Shown here piece after piece: positions 48,537-60,030 of a stretch of 64,000 nucleotides of DNA (position 1 is its first letter; each line of letters opens with the position of its first letter). Source of the DNA: Daphnia carinata (lineage: Eukaryota > Arthropoda > Branchiopoda > Diplostraca > Daphniidae); the NCBI RefSeq assembly GCF_022539665.2, contig NC_081334.1, positions 6,790,424 to 6,854,423 on the forward strand. The letters are read 5' to 3'. The notes under the pieces are model-generated. The model saw only the letters and a program-made list of their open reading frames with translations, was not told the DNA's origin and ran no database searches. Position numbers and translations under genes: made by a program.

Positions 48537-51500
48537 ATGTTGGGTTACCCCCCTGACACATTGGGTGTATTTACCCCTATGGATGGGCTTGATGAGCAGC
48601 CTGTTCACCATCCCAACAGCTATGACCTAGACTCAAATGACTATCACCCCAAAAGCAACCTGAGGAGAGGATTTTCAGCACGTTTTGCTCAAAACCCTTT
48701 TTTTGGAACCCCTAGCCGAAAGAAAAATGACAAATTTTCTTCAAGGAGGAAGTCCATCAGCAATTTGACAAATATTGAAAGCAACACTGTAGGTGCTGGT
48801 AATGTCAACACTAAGAATAGTAACAGCAAGAGGAGTGGAGGCTTTCTCTCAAAAGTTCTTCAGCAGATGTCTGTCTTGACAATAAACCATGCTAGCCAAA
48901 GGAAAAGGCGAAAACATAGTGAAGAAGAACTAGATGAGGACAGTGCTATTCCAGTTGTTCCCATACCCCAGTCTATATCTCATTCCAGTCATCTAGATCA
49001 CACCAATGGCAACAGACCGAAAGCCACCACCACTACAAGAAAGTGCAGCACTCTTCCAGCAAGGCTAGATTACACTCCCGGAGTCATCGGTTTACGCAAT
49101 CACGGCAATACCTGCTTTATCAATGCGATCCTGCAGTGCCTCAATCATACAGACCTTTTGGCTGAATATTTTGTTACCGATCAGTATCAGTCGGATTTAA
49201 ATCGACGGAGTCGTTTGAACATTCGCAAATTTGGCGGTACCAAAGGTGAAATCACGGAACAGCTAGCCGAGTTGCTCAAGGCCCTTTGGTCTAGTCAGTA
49301 CGAACCGGAAATGACTTTCAAATTAAAGTCAGTTATCGACAAGTACGGGACGCAATACCGTGGGGCGGCCCAACATGATGCTCAAGAGTTTTTGCTATGG
49401 CTGCTTGATAAGGTTCACGAAGATCTCAATACGGCCACAAAAAAGAAGTACAAAAAAATCAAGGTAATTATTTGTTCGACTGCATTCAGTTTTCTATTCA
49501 CTTATTCTTGATCGCTGACCCGTTTTTCAGAATTCGTACGGAAGACCAGACGAAATCGTGGCTGCCGAAACGATGGCAAACCACCTGCGATGCAACTCCA
49601 GTTTTGTTCACCAGCTGTTTCAAGCGCAGTTTCGGTCCTCACTTACTTGTCCTCATTGTCAAAAGCAGAGTTCCACCTTCGATCCTTTCCTCTGTGTTTC
49701 TTTACCAATGTAAAATATAAGCATTTTTACGTTTACGCATGATTTCATACTAATATTATTTTTTTATAGCCCTCGCAAACGGACCCAAAATGTTTACGTG
49801 AATGTTGTTTATCTCTGTCAACAACCAAGACAAGTATGGTGACTATATCACTTTATGAAAATGTTACAATTACAAATCTTTTCCTTTAGGTGCGAATTGG
49901 ATTATGTATGAACGGCCAGGCGGATGTTAAGGAACTGAAGGAAGTCCTGTCATCGGATACAGGGATTGATTTCAATCGAATGTTGTTGACCGAAATCGAC
50001 GAACAAGGATTTCTACGTACTCATAGTGGTATTGTTTTTATTCCGTTATGCATATTTCCCCCAAATGATGGTTTTTTTTTTTTTTCATTTCAAATTAGAT
50101 AACCAACCTATATCAGTACTGAGAGAAACTGACCCCCTTTACTGTATTGAGCTTCCCGCTGTAAAAGAACCATGCGAAGAAGATGGGGCATTTGTGGTTC
50201 TATGTTGGATCAATGTGCTAGTTGACGAGCATAGCCAGACTCGTCTAGGCAGCTGTTATACCATGCAAGTCGCCAGAGAAACTTCTTTTGAGGACCTTCA
50301 GAAGCTTCTGCTCAAAGAAATGGCCACAGTAGTCCACCATCAAGTTCTTTGTCAAAAGCAGGAGGTATGTGTAATGTATTGTGAAAAAAACGCAATTCTA
50401 TAGTTTGCTTTCCTTAGGATCCATTATTCAATATTCGAATCATTGACGGCGTATGCCGCTTCATTGACTCAGAGGAAGGGGAAGATGGTCCCCTTTATCT
50501 GGATGCGACTGTTGATCATCCTTTGTACACTGAGGCTGTTGATGCTGCCCTTAGTCTGTGCGACCCGGAACACGGAACGCCACTACACGTTAAAATTGTT
50601 CTCGAATGGGACCCAGATAATAAGGAAAAGTATATTTCAAACACAGGATTGATTTTAAGACAACCAACTGGATCTAAAAGCCACCCTTTTTTGTGCTATA
50701 GAGCAATTGTTAATGACGAAGATGTGATTGAAGAACATTCCAGTGTTGGCCAGCTGAAGGCTACTAATGAAGAATGCACGTCAGTAACTTTGGAAGAGTG
50801 TTTCCAGGTACTGAATAAGAAACTTGATTCGTAATTTTAGTCCTTATAATTGGTTTTCTTGTAGCTATACACGCAAGCAGAGCAATTGGGTCCTGAAAAC
50901 GCGTGGCACTGTCCTTCTTGTAATCGAAAACAGGAAGTAGTCAAGCGTTTAGCCTTATGGTCCTCGCCTGATATCCTCATCGTTCATCTCAAACGTTTCA
51001 AACAGGTATTATCATTGCGTAGTTCTTCAAAGTTAACAACATTTTTAGCTATCTGTTGTTACAGTCGGCTAAACAGAGAACAATGTCCAAGCTGTCGGTG
51101 ATGATAGATTTCCCGGTGCATGGGCTTGATCTAACCAACCATTTGGCGTCAAGATCTCATTCCTCTCATTTGAACAGTCAAGACATTCAAAGTAATTCTA
51201 TTCACCGCCTTATACCTGTCGATTTCTTCCGTTTTTTTTAACACTTTCTTAATAAATAATAATTTCTTATAGGTAATAATGGATATATCAATCAAAACCC
51301 TAGTGGAGTCGGATGGCGGTCGCTGTGGTCACCTCTCAGAATGCGTTCATCTTTTCGATCCTCAACTATCGCTTATAACTCCCACAACACTGAATGCCTG
51401 CCCAATAACCCGTCTAATCGAAGGGGCCTGGACGAACATGTTTACGATCTTTATGCGGTCTGCAATCACCACGGTACTGGACTCGTTGGTGGTCACTATA

Positions 51501-52190
51501 CTGGTAAAGGTCCTTGCATAAAATCATCCTATTCTATAATTTAATATATTCTTGTTCTCAAGCTTACTGTCGCAATCCAACCGATGGAATGTGGTATCTA
51601 TTTGATGACGCCCATGTATCACGCGTCAAAGAATCAGATATCGTGACCACTTCGGCTTACATACTTTTCTATCAACGCCGCTGCCTCTCGACATCGTCGG
51701 GATCAAGTGAGGCATCAAGTAGCAGCAGTTCAGGTTCTGAACACTGGGCTTTCCGGTTACCGCGCGGAGAGGCGCGTTCTCAGCTGTCCGCATCCAATTC
51801 AAGGTGGGCTCTAATAATTCTCTTAGTTTCTATAATTTATGTAACCAACCATGTTTTTCCGTTGGTATAAAGGAGGGGTTCCACCGAAAATTTCAGTCGC
51901 AAGGATCGACTGTATTCCACTCTACCAGCAGGCAATGTTGGTCGAGGGGTTAGAAGCGCTAGTCTTGCTCGATATGAAGAAACTGCTGACTGGTCAGATG
52001 ACGACGCAGTTGCCTTGAATGGAGACTGGGTAAACTATGATTTTCAAACTAGTCCTATTTCCTTTCGAACATGAAAAAAAATTGAGCTTGTTTTCTGCTT
52101 CCATTATATCGCACTCGTCATTTAATACCTCTCATTTAGGGTACGCCAGAAGCTCCGCGACGCAATGATAGCTCTCAACCGCAACATTAA
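48537..52190 (+). CDS. USP31: Ubiquitin-specific protease of the USP31/USP43 class
   Basis: A cysteine deubiquitinase. Twelve exons read by eye: 48537-49463, 49531-49709, 49770-49833, 49890-50028, 50099-50364, 50418-50807, 50865-51005, 51065-51191, 51273-51503, 51563-51803, 51873-52029, 52140-52190 (970 aa, frame kept throughout). A disordered, basic and Ser-rich N-terminus (1-185) precedes the Cys box GLRNHGNTCFINAILQCLNH (Cys about 193). Then come [20 protein letters not shown], the zinc-ribbon pairs LTCPHC and WHCPSC, VHLKRF, the His box GLVGGHYT (His about 819) and WYLFDDAHV before SAYILFYQRR. Cys, His and Asp positions are all present, so the enzyme is probably active. The Cys-box context and the EITEQLAELLKALWSSQY segment are typical of USP31/USP43 rather than USP4/15; I believe the fly counterpart is Usp15-31. 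A Ser-rich tail follows the catalytic core. Choice between USP31 and USP43 is not resolved. The ATG follows a 5'UTR acceptor. Confidence 0.88.
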
Positions 52191-52692
52191 ATAAGAAATA
52201 TCCTCCGTTGATTCCGCCAAGAAAGATGACCATTTAAACTTCATTTCTCATGACCATGTGAACCTCTTGTAAGTTGACGATTGCCCTAGTCTCCATCTGT
52301 CTCTCTATCTATATACATACAGTTTGAAAACAGCACCCGAGGCCTTTTGGTTACTTTTTCTTGGGTTTCTCATTTTTTTATTTTTTTTTTTTTGCTTTTA
52401 TTATTGATTTAACAACCATGTGAGATGTTAAATTAAATTAATAAGGCGGCTCATTGGTTGCATGGCTCATTTGATATTATATTAATTATTGAAGACCAGA
52501 CTATTTTCAATGGGATGGACATATCAATGTCTTTGTTAAACCTCTTGACTCTTGAAAAACATGATTGTACCCTTAATTCTATCGTGTGTACAAATTTCGC
52601 GCCTTAGTTTCTTGTTTATGTGTTACTATATGTGTTCGTCAGACAGACAGTGAGGCAATACATGTTAGAAACCATGTCGGAAAAAAGTTATA
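52191..52692. other. 3' flanks of two convergent genes
   Basis: Holds the 3'UTR of the USP31-like gene (plus strand) and the 3' end of the U1-C gene (minus strand). AT-rich, with no coding frame. Confidence 0.6.
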
Positions 52693-52698
52693 TTTAAT
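52693..52698 (-). terminator. Candidate poly(A) signal ATTAAA for U1-C
   Basis: The variant poly(A) hexamer on the minus strand, 28 nt past the U1-C stop codon. Confidence 0.45.
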
Positions 52699-52725
52699 GA
52701 AATGTTATGTCAATACAATGAAAAA

Positions 52726-53567
52726 TCATGTTGCTTGAGTACCAGGTGCTTGAGGAGCTTGTGGTCTTCCTGGCATACCAGGTTGCATTCCTTGTTGCAT
52801 TCCTGGCATTCCCGGCATACCAGGCATCCCTGGTCTCATCATCATATGATGCATTGGACCACCTGGACCAGGGCCCATCATCATGGGGCCCATTGGATTC
52901 ATAGGTCCTCCAGGTCCCATCTGCCCCATTGGTGGTCGTGGTCCACCTGGCATACCCATAGGCCCACCAGGACCCATACCCATTGGCCCACCAGGCGGGC
53001 CTCCCATCATAGGCCCACCAGGACCCATCATCTGTGGACCAGGACCTGGGGGTCTTGGTGGCACTGCGAGTATACTATAGAGTTACGAAGATAACAAAAG
53101 TGAAACAAAAATATACTATTCATACTTCCAGGAATGTTCAAGTTTCCTGGGGGTGGAATGGCAGCCCCTCCTTTCATAATTCCTTTCTTGTATGCTTCAA
53201 CTGTGAGGTAATTCAAATTATGTGATATGTAAACAAACAATCAGCATGAATAAAACAACTTACTAGTAGCATCGATGAGACTCTGAGCTTGATCTTCCAT
53301 CCATTTCTGGTAGTAAAATTTTACATTCTCTTTATGTTTCCTGCCGGAGCAATGTGTTTTTCGCACAGAAGGCTTCAAATAAATCCAAACGTGGTTAATT
53401 GAATATACGATTAAAGAAAATTACCAATAACGTATTACCGAATCATGAGTTAAATAAGTATCGCAATAGTCGCAATAGTATCTGGAAAACAAAACCAATA
53501 ACAATGTAAACATAATCTCCACGTTTCATATTAATGCTAAGTTTAACATATTCACTTACTTCGGCAT
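52726..53567 (-). CDS. SNRPC: U1 small nuclear ribonucleoprotein C
   Basis: U1-C stabilises pairing of U1 snRNA with the 5' splice site in the spliceosome. Five exons read by eye: 53560-53567, 53439-53481, 53264-53372, 53126-53200, 52726-53063 (190 aa). The N-terminus [17 protein letters not shown] continues with [18 protein letters not shown], the near-invariant U1-type C2H2 finger with Cys6, Cys9, His24 and His30. A conserved helix ([17 protein letters not shown]) follows, then the Gly/Pro/Met-rich tail typical of metazoan U1-C. The fourth junction splits an ATG-looking codon (A|TG), so the last exon alone seems to begin with a spurious start; the true start is the short first exon of 8 coding bases. 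It is convergent with the USP31-like gene. The identification is essentially certain; the exact acceptor of the last exon is the most likely, but not the only, choice. Confidence 0.95.
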
Positions 53568-53656
53568 GGTAGATATGAAATTAAACTACTATTTTTTACG
53601 TAAAGAAAACTTCAAGTGACTTCGAACGGAACGAAAGATGAGAAACTCAAAACTAA

Positions 53657-53687
53657 CGCTGTCGGCTGCCGGGCATTTCCGACAGCG
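53657..53687. repeat. Perfect 9-bp inverted repeat upstream of U1-C
   Basis: The arms CGCTGTCGG (53657-53665) and CCGACAGCG (53679-53687) lie about 90-120 bp upstream of the U1-C start codon. This could be a regulatory dyad or a promoter hairpin. Confidence 0.7.
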
Positions 53688-54899
53688 CCTAGTGCTATTC
53701 TCAAGAACTAACCTTTGTAATACAAAGCCATCTGCTGACCGTATTTTTAATTATAGGACATTAACAGCTGTCTGCCATGCTGATTCTTGATGCTGTCTTC
53801 TACCCAAGAGTAGGGTAGTTTATCCTAAGCTCCTGGATCCTGACTCGGCTTCTTGGTAAGTTCACTGAGTCATTGTTACTTTATATTGCTGTTTTCTAAG
53901 GAAGGCAAACCGCTTGTTTGTTTGGCAGTTTTCTTGATTGTTGGTGTTAAGATCTTATAGTTTCACTGCATGACAGTAATGTTTTTTTCGTTTTGTATTT
54001 TAATACTGTTAAAAATTTTTATTAATACTGCCATCATCTGGGATACTATTGTTGAAGGTACAAGTCTGTAGGCTAATCATCGTAGTTGGAAGTTACAAGT
54101 CAAACAGATTTATAAGAACTAGAACCAGTTTAATTATCTTTGTTGTCTTCGAAATGATTGTGTGAGAGAATCTTATTGTAAGCTTCATAAAAAAATTTCT
54201 AACCAGATGATCCTGCTAATGGGGTTTACCTTTTGAAGTTTATTATTCAAGCTGGAATGTTACACAAAAGCAGATGACATCTATTGCCCTGCAGGTTCCA
54301 TGACCACCGACAGCAACCACTGATTTTAGGCTGATACCTGAACCAGAAAGGAACTCACTTGTTCAGTGGTTCCGACCTGTTCCAAAACAGAAACCTGAAG
54401 CGTGGAAAGTATCTCATGAATTTACAAACAAAATTTCTACTTCTTAAATGTTTTATAGTAGTAGACTGTGGGATACTGACAGGTTGTCTGTAGTAGGAAT
54501 CTACTTAAATAAACTAAAAACAGCCAAGGACCCTGACATTGGGAGATAGAACAAGTAAAGAAATTCAACGAAGAAATATGCTAGGTTAATCGAAGAAAAT
54601 ATATCATTATCTGTTAACCAAATAGTTAAATGTTTTTTTGTTTTTTTTTCTGAAACTGTTAAGACAGCTCTACCTGACATTCAAAACTCCTGGGTAAAGC
54701 AACATTCATCAGTGAACGAAATCAAAATTATGAAAATTATCTTTGATAAAGCAATCAAACAAGAGAGTATGTGGAACGACAAACCAAACTTTGGAACGTG
54801 AGCAAGGAAAACACTATATTCAACATTATGGTTTTAGTTGTCTGTGGTTATAAAGGGTGTTCTGCCCATTATTCCGATATTTTACCATATTACAGGTTA
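53688..54899. other. Unassigned intergenic DNA
   Basis: AT-rich and free of long homopolymers, with no intact frame. A possible splice donor (CTTCTTG|GTAAGT, about 53855) suggests a 5'UTR exon of a plus-strand transcript, but no coding exons could be attached. Parts may be older pieces of the USP-like relic that follows. Confidence 0.35.
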
Positions 54900-55700
54900 A
54901 CAGTGGAAGCATCTTATTCGAGAGTGTAAAGACCGACATTTATCGCATAAACGGAAAAAAACTACCTAGTTTGGAAACCAATCATTTATCTTCTTTTGCA
55001 AAGATGTCACAGTCAGAAGAGCTTTTTCTCTGGGTTTCGAGAACTTGAACAGATTGTGGAGGTTTGTCAAAAGAAAGGTAAAAGGAAAGCTAAATTATTT
55101 TGCTGGTAACTTCAGTTTTTCTAGTTAACAATATTGCTTAAATTTTTAAAGGTTTAAATTTGCTGCAAAAATTTTCTTATCTTGTGAGTTTTAACTGCCT
55201 GCTAAGGAAGTGAGCTGTGATGCCAAAGCTGCTGAAAATTCACTGTAGCCCCGACGTCATGAGAAAGGGTACAGGAAGTGCTTTAAAGCCTTCACCTATG
55301 TTAAACAATTAATTCGCCCGCTATTATTTTTAAAACTGAAAATTTGATTTGTGATGGCTTGGTGAAGTCGTACGTTGAAAGTGCATTCTTACACATTGCC
55401 TCAACGAGACAAGTTTAACACCTTGGCGGAGTTCCCTATTCGTGGTTTAAATATGGCACGTTATTTCATTGATCCAAGTTCAGTTTATGCCATTGATGAT
55501 ATGATTCGTGCCTGTATGGAGGAGTTGGTGGCGTCTAAATGCGTACGTCAAAACTCCAAATGATTCAACTTGGAAATCAACCTTGTAATTTTATTTTCGC
55601 TGTTTGTTGATAGATTCGGCTTTGCGAAGAACAAGGATGGTTGTGGTTTTAGTACCATTTTGGTGATAGTGGCGTCCCGAACATAGCGAGAAATCTGTGT
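54900..55700 (+). pseudogene. Decayed USP4/USP15-type deubiquitinase relic
   Basis: Two blocks resemble USP4/USP15 in the correct order. The block at about 54925-55045 reads KTDIYRINGKK...LSSF...EELFLW and resembles the region around the second ubiquitin-like insert. The block at 55378-55560 reads KVHSYTLPQRDKFNTLAEFP and then IRGLNMARYFIDPSS, very close to the strand after the HLKRFSY motif and the FPIRGLNMS region of that class. Further on, KNKDGC and a shifted frame YHFGDSGV echo the KWYYFDDS motif. The His box is unrecognisable, and stops and frameshifts interrupt. No ATG opens the second block. It differs from both intact USP genes in this window, so it is not a simple local duplicate. 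It could instead be a badly read multi-exon gene, but I see no supporting splice sites. Confidence 0.4.
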
Positions 55701-56026
55701 AAATAACTGTTTTGTACGTGTTGGTTATAGTTTTTGATTTATTGTTTGTCACTTTTTTCAACAGTCTGAAGCGGCATTTGTTTAAATTCTACATCCATTG
55801 ATATCAAAACGGCCGATGGACTGAAAATGTCAGACTTCCCTTGGTTATGTTTTTCCCAGGACATATCCACAAGACGCATAAGAAACGAAAAAACAGTAAC
55901 CTACAGCTAGCAGATTCGGACTCAAATTGTTCGTTTAAGCAAAAATTGATATTCGTTCAAAGAATGACCGAAGACTTCCGGATTCCTTTAGGTTTTGGTA
56001 TACAGAGGTATGTTTATTTTTTTTTT

Positions 56027-56440
56027 AATTGAAGCGTATATCTGGGCTCCCTTCTTTTCTGTGGCCCCGTTTCCCCTTGATTTGTAATAAGCCCGTAGGG
56101 GGTCATGCCCCTACTGTGATCAGCAGTAACGGTTGTGAGTGCGCTGTCTGGAAAGGGGACGTGGGGGTCCTCATGGTCCGATGATATCATTGGAGGGCTA
56201 TGAGGCTACCCAAAAATCCGAATTAACAGTTAATCGCTCACGTAAAAGCTTGTCCGCAACCTTCGCTCTTCTTCCGGCTTCTCTTAGCCACGCACCGGGT
56301 AATCTCCCCTGTGAGTCAACTGAGGTAGTGTCTCCCCCTACCTTGGTTGAATGCAACTTTGAAATTGGCTGTTTTGCCCTTTCAAAGTTGCACGTCATTA
56401 AATTATGCAGAGTGTTATCAATTTCTCTGCTTCTGACAGA
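56027..56440 (+). repeat. Structured repeat, copy 1 (most diverged)
   Basis: The first of four copies of a roughly 400-bp segment beginning near AATTGAAG(C/T)G and rich in self-complementary stretches. Visible stems: GGGC/GCCC; GTAGGGG/CCCCTAC (about 56094-56113); CACCGGG with one mismatch; a nested TCAAC/GTTGA with AGGTAG/CTACCT (56315-56350); and a perfect 13-bp stem TGCAACTTTGAAA/TTTCAAAGTTGCA (56352-56392). Only this 3' part of the larger repeat unit is present. Confidence 0.8.
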
Positions 56441-56961
56441 AGAATATGCTCGCAATCAACTCACGAATCATGTAAGGTATGAACTCTATATATGAGTTAA
56501 GAGTTTTTATGCCTAATGGTGTTTTACTGTCTTATTATAGATGAACAATAAATTTTGATCTGAAAAGGTTTCTGTTTGGGGGAAGGTCCTGAATAAATTA
56601 TTATGTTTGGATACACTACATGGAATTTCCATACTTCATTCAGATTCTCATTTAAAAACGGTATTTAATTTTTCATAAATTGAAGTGCATATCTGGGCTC
56701 CCTTCCTTTCCGTAGCCCCGTTTCCCCTTGACTCGTAATAAGCCCGTAGGGGGTCATGCCACCTACTGTACGGTATATATAAAAACAACATATACCGAGG
56801 TTTGGAGGGCTCTGGCCGGAAAGGGGACGTGGGGGTCCGCTTAGTCCGATGATGTGTTCACGGAGGGCGACGTGGCTACCGACAAATCCGAACCAAAGGT
56901 TAATCGCTCCTGTAAAAATGTTCCAAATCTTCAGCTCTTCTTCCGGCTTCTCTTAGCCAAT

Positions 56962-57059
56962 CACCGGGTAATCTCCCCGGTGGGTCAACAAGGCAGTGTC
57001 TCCCCCTGCCTGGGTTGACGGCAACTTTTGAAAGGTCTATTGTGCCTTTTTAAAGTTGC
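56962..57059 (+). ncRNA. Predicted three-hairpin RNA fold in repeat copy 2
   Basis: Three consecutive stems: CACCGGG/CCCGGTG (56962-56982); GTCAAC/GTTGAC enclosing AGGCAG/CTGCCT (56984-57019); and GCAACTTT/AAAGTTGC extended by AAAGG/CCTTT (57021-57059). The same stems occur in copies 1, 3 and 4. Whether it acts as RNA is not shown; a cruciform-forming DNA element is the alternative. Confidence 0.5.
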
Positions 57060-57280
57060 AAAAATAATTGTAATGTGCAGAGAATTGTCAATAAAATTTT
57101 TTTTATAAAATATTTTTTCCAAAATTTGTTTCTTTCATTGTCTGTGTTAGCTGTGTTCACACATTAAATTTATTAACTTTTTTTTTTGTTATATTATTAG
57201 CTCTATTTGTTTTTGTCACCTTTGATGGTAATCATTGTTTCCATTGGTTTATCGTTTATCTGTAAGCATTCTATCATTAT

Positions 57281-57345
57281 CCAGTGATCGAACCCTGGAT
57301 GTTCGGCATACCGCGCCGATGCTCTACCAATGAGCCATGAATCAT
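57281..57345 (-). repeat. tRNA-like module (box A and box B) in repeat copy 2
   Basis: On the minus strand it has TGGCTCATTGGTAGAGC (box A and D-arm, 57321-57337), an anticodon-like stem-loop TCGGC...GCCGA, and GGTTCGATC (box B, 57286-57294). The T-stem pairs over only 4 bp and the acceptor stem is weak, so it is tRNA-derived rather than a functional tRNA gene. Confidence 0.55.
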
Positions 57346-57458
57346 ATGATGTCAAGTTGGCTTTTTTATAGTCACTTGTGGACTTGCATTTACACTTAGA
57401 ATAAAACTGAAATGCAATTCTGCAATATACTCTTCTACATTTATTTTAACACATTTTC

Positions 57459-57520
57459 TGGGGTTTGAACTCAGGGTAATAGGTATCTCAGCTATAGCCT
57501 CTACCATAGAGCTATGAACC
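57459..57520 (-). repeat. Second tRNA-like module in repeat copy 2
   Basis: On the minus strand, TAGCTCTATGGTAGAGG (box A-like, 57498-57514) is followed by GAGTTCAAACCC (box B-like, about 57461-57472). The spacing is tRNA-like but the stems are degenerate. Confidence 0.45.
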
Positions 57521-57918
57521 TTACGAAAGAAAAGAAAGATAAACATATAGTTCCTGGTAGTTAGTAGGTGAAAGACTGCATAAACATCCTAGACGATAAC
57601 ATATGATATGCGATAATAAAATGTTTAAATATATCTCGTGGCAGAAAAAGCAAAAAGTGATTTTTTTTTTTTTTTTGGCGAATTTTTTTTTTTCTGTGTA
57701 AAATATGGCAATATGGCAATCCGTTTTACATAAAAAAATAAAAAAATGGCGGAAAAAAAATAAAAAATCGCACTTTTTTCTTTTTTTCTGACACGTAGCC
57801 ATCTACCGCTCAGACTCATTATTACTGGCGTAGGCAATTTCAGTCCATTGGATGCCATTCGCAGTTAGTTCAGTAGCGTGGATGGAGAATAACGCGTGGC
57901 TGGAGGAACAATTGAAAA

Positions 57919-58650
57919 ATGGATAAGATAATACAACAAAAGGATGGTAAGTATAAACATTATTATATTTGTTTTGAATTATTAATTATTGTTTATTAGA
58001 TCAAATTATGGACCTGCAGGCTCAATTATTGCAACAGCACAAAATATTAGATAACAGCAAAGCTAAGGATGGTAAGGCCTAATACATAATGATTCTATTT
58101 ATTTGCTTTTATTCATTTGTGTTTTGTAGCTCAAAGTTTGAGTCTACAAGCTCAGCTAGGGGAAAAGAACAAATTGGAACGGAACAGTTTCCAAACAGTG
58201 AAGGAGGTTTTTCCAAACTCAAACCTAACTGAACATGAGGATGAATTGGCATTAGGCGAACACATTCAGGTACATAAACTTTTCAAATAAGAATTCAAAA
58301 TAAGTATAGAATTTTAACAAACAATTATTTATTGTTTAGATATTCAGTCTACCACCTGACAGTGTGTTAAATTTAAATTCTGTTAGTGCTGCACAAAAAG
58401 AATCGTTAGTAATAAGCCCATGCAGTGAAGGAAGTGAACAATTGTGGGACCGTATTTGGGCCGAAAATGGGTGTGGTACGGAAACCAAGATATGGCACAA
58501 GTTCAACATGAAACATGGATTAGGTACTTTTCGGTTTTATGTCTATTGAAAAAGTATTTTTAATGCTATTATTTTGCATTCACAGAATTTAATGGGGGAT
58601 CAAATCAAGTCTGGAAGTGTTACAGGATGGAAGAGTCAGCCTACAGATGA
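57919..58650 (+). CDS. Small spliced gene in left palindrome arm (orphan, possible transposon protein)
   Basis: Five exons read by eye: 57919-57946, 58000-58071, 58130-58269, 58340-58523, 58586-58650 (162 aa), with clean GT-AG borders and frame kept. The N-terminal half has two similar Leu/Gln-rich stretches, LQAQLLQQ and LQAQLGEK, which look like a short coiled coil. The C-terminal half has LWDRIWAENGCGTETKIWHK and then FNGGSNQVWKCYRMEESAYR before a TGA stop. The Trp/Cys pattern is faintly like the start of an FLYWCH or similar transposase-linked zinc module; that is a guess. A further open stretch (58708-58908), conserved in both arms, may be part of the same gene in another isoform or past a disabling stop. 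I do not recognise the family. Confidence 0.45.
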
Positions 58651-59379
58651 AAAAACACAGAGTGCATTACCATTAAGGTATGAGGTAAATTAATAGAGTA
58701 ATGCAAATTGCATAATGAGAAGTACCATCTTGTGTTAATGAATCCAGTACAACAGCAATCCTTTATAGTTCTGTCACAGCTAGAAGCCTCAAATAATTCT
58801 GCTTCTCTGTCTAAAGAACAACTTGTCCTTTACGTTCAGAGTGTTGGGGAAACTGGGTACTTAAATGGCCCTAAAGATGTTTTAATTTTGCTGCTATTGC
58901 AGAGATGAACATCATACATGGACTCTTTAGGTATGAAAGGATTTTTCTTCAAATAATTTTGAATTTATGACGAAGAATTTCTCCTCCTTTTTGCCAACCA
59001 GGTCTTATCTACCAAAAAAAATTTTATCCAATAGGAAAGGATTATCATGTACTGGGAACACAACTATCAACAATGCAACATTGTACAGGTGCTAGTTTAT
59101 CATTCAAGAGCCTTATACAATGAAGTTAATCTGCAATTTCTATGTCCTTTCCCAAGCTTCCACCAGAAGTTGAATCTATGAGTCATGTAAGTTCCATGAT
59201 CAACAATTGATGTGTTTAACTGTGTTGTTTTTCTTTTCTCAATATAGGTTAATAGTAACATTGGATCTGAAAAAATTCTTGGTTGGGGCAAGACACTGAA
59301 TAAATTGTATTGATTGGATGGATTACATGACATTGCTATACTTAATTCGGATTCCCCAGACGGTATTTGATATTAAAAA

Positions 59380-59770
59380 AATTGAAGTGCATATCTGGGC
59401 TCCCTTCTTTTCTGAAGCCCCGTTTCCCCTTGACTCATAATAAGCCCGTAGGGGGTCATGCCCCTACTGTACGGTATATATAAAAACAACATATACCGAG
59501 GTTTGGAGGGCTCTGGCCGGAAAGGGGACGTGGGGTGCCGCTTCGTCCGATGATGTGTTCACGGAGGGTGACGTGGCTGCCCACAAATCCGAACTAAAGG
59601 TTAATCGCTCCTGTAAAAATGTTCCAAATCTTCAGCTCTTCTTCCGGCTTCTCTTAGCCAATCACCGGGTAATCTCCCCGGTGGGTCAACAAGGCAGTGT
59701 CTCCCCCTGCCTGGGTTGACGGCAACTTTTGAAAGGGCTATTGTGCCTTTTTAAAGTTGCAAAAATAATT
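59380..59770 (+). ncRNA. Structured segment, copy 3
   Basis: Stems seen: GGGCT/AGCCCC near the start; GTAGGGG/CCCCTAC (59448-59467); CGGTATAT/ATATACCG (59472-59498); CACCGGG/CCCGGTG (59663-59683); GTCAAC with AGGCAG/CTGCCT and GTTGAC (59685-59720); and GCAACTTT...AAAGTTGC (59722-59760). It lies downstream of the small gene in the same orientation, so it could be its 3'UTR or an independent RNA of the element. Confidence 0.5.
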
Positions 59771-60030
59771 GTAATGTGCAGAGAATTGTCAATAAATTTT
59801 TTTTTATAAAATATTTTTTGCAAAATTTTTTCTTTCATTGTCTGTGTTCGCTTTGTTCACACATTGCATTTATCAATTTTTTTTTTTTTTTTTATTTATT
59901 TGTTTTTGTCATTTTTGATGGTAAGGTGACGGGTATTGGTTTATCGTTTATCTGTAAGTATTCTATTATTATCCAGGGATCGAACTGGATGTTTGAATTC
60001 TTGATGCTTGCCAATGAGCCACGAATACAT

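Larger units (their letters stand above)
56540..57641 (+). repeat. Repeat unit, copy 2 (truncated at 5' side)
   Basis: It aligns by eye with the distal part of the unit in the palindrome arms. It has about 140 bp of upstream sequence, the structured segment from about 56678, an AT-rich stretch, two tRNA-like modules (57281-57345 and 57459-57520) and the same terminal sequence ATATGCGATAATAAAA...AAATATATCTCGTGG ending at 57641. The left arm of the palindrome starts about 70 bp later, so copies 2 and 3 are head-to-tail. Confidence 0.75.
57712..60030 (+). repeat. Left arm of a ~5-kb palindrome (repeat unit copy 3)
   Basis: This arm matches the reverse complement of about 60305-62687 with only scattered differences visible by eye (single substitutions, poly-A/T length changes, small indels). 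Its content in order is a boundary TATGGCAATCCGTTTTACAT, a small spliced gene, a second conserved open stretch (58708-58908), the structured segment (about 59380-59760), an AT-rich tail and a degenerate tRNA-like module. Such high arm identity implies a recent inverted duplication or ongoing gene conversion. Confidence 0.9.

Noticed and set aside
52702-53094. Plus-strand open frames opposite U1-C (His/Trp/Arg-rich and Gly/Pro-rich)
   Set aside because: They are antisense shadows of the repetitive Gly-Pro-Met tail of U1-C.
56139-56495. Open frames on both strands in structured repeat copy 1
   Set aside because: They fall across the hairpin-rich repeat, are not conserved in copies 2-4 and have no protein-like features.
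57281-57345. Functional tRNA gene
   Set aside because: Box A and B are present, but the acceptor stem does not pair, the T-stem is incomplete and position 33 is not U. Best seen as tRNA-derived repeat.
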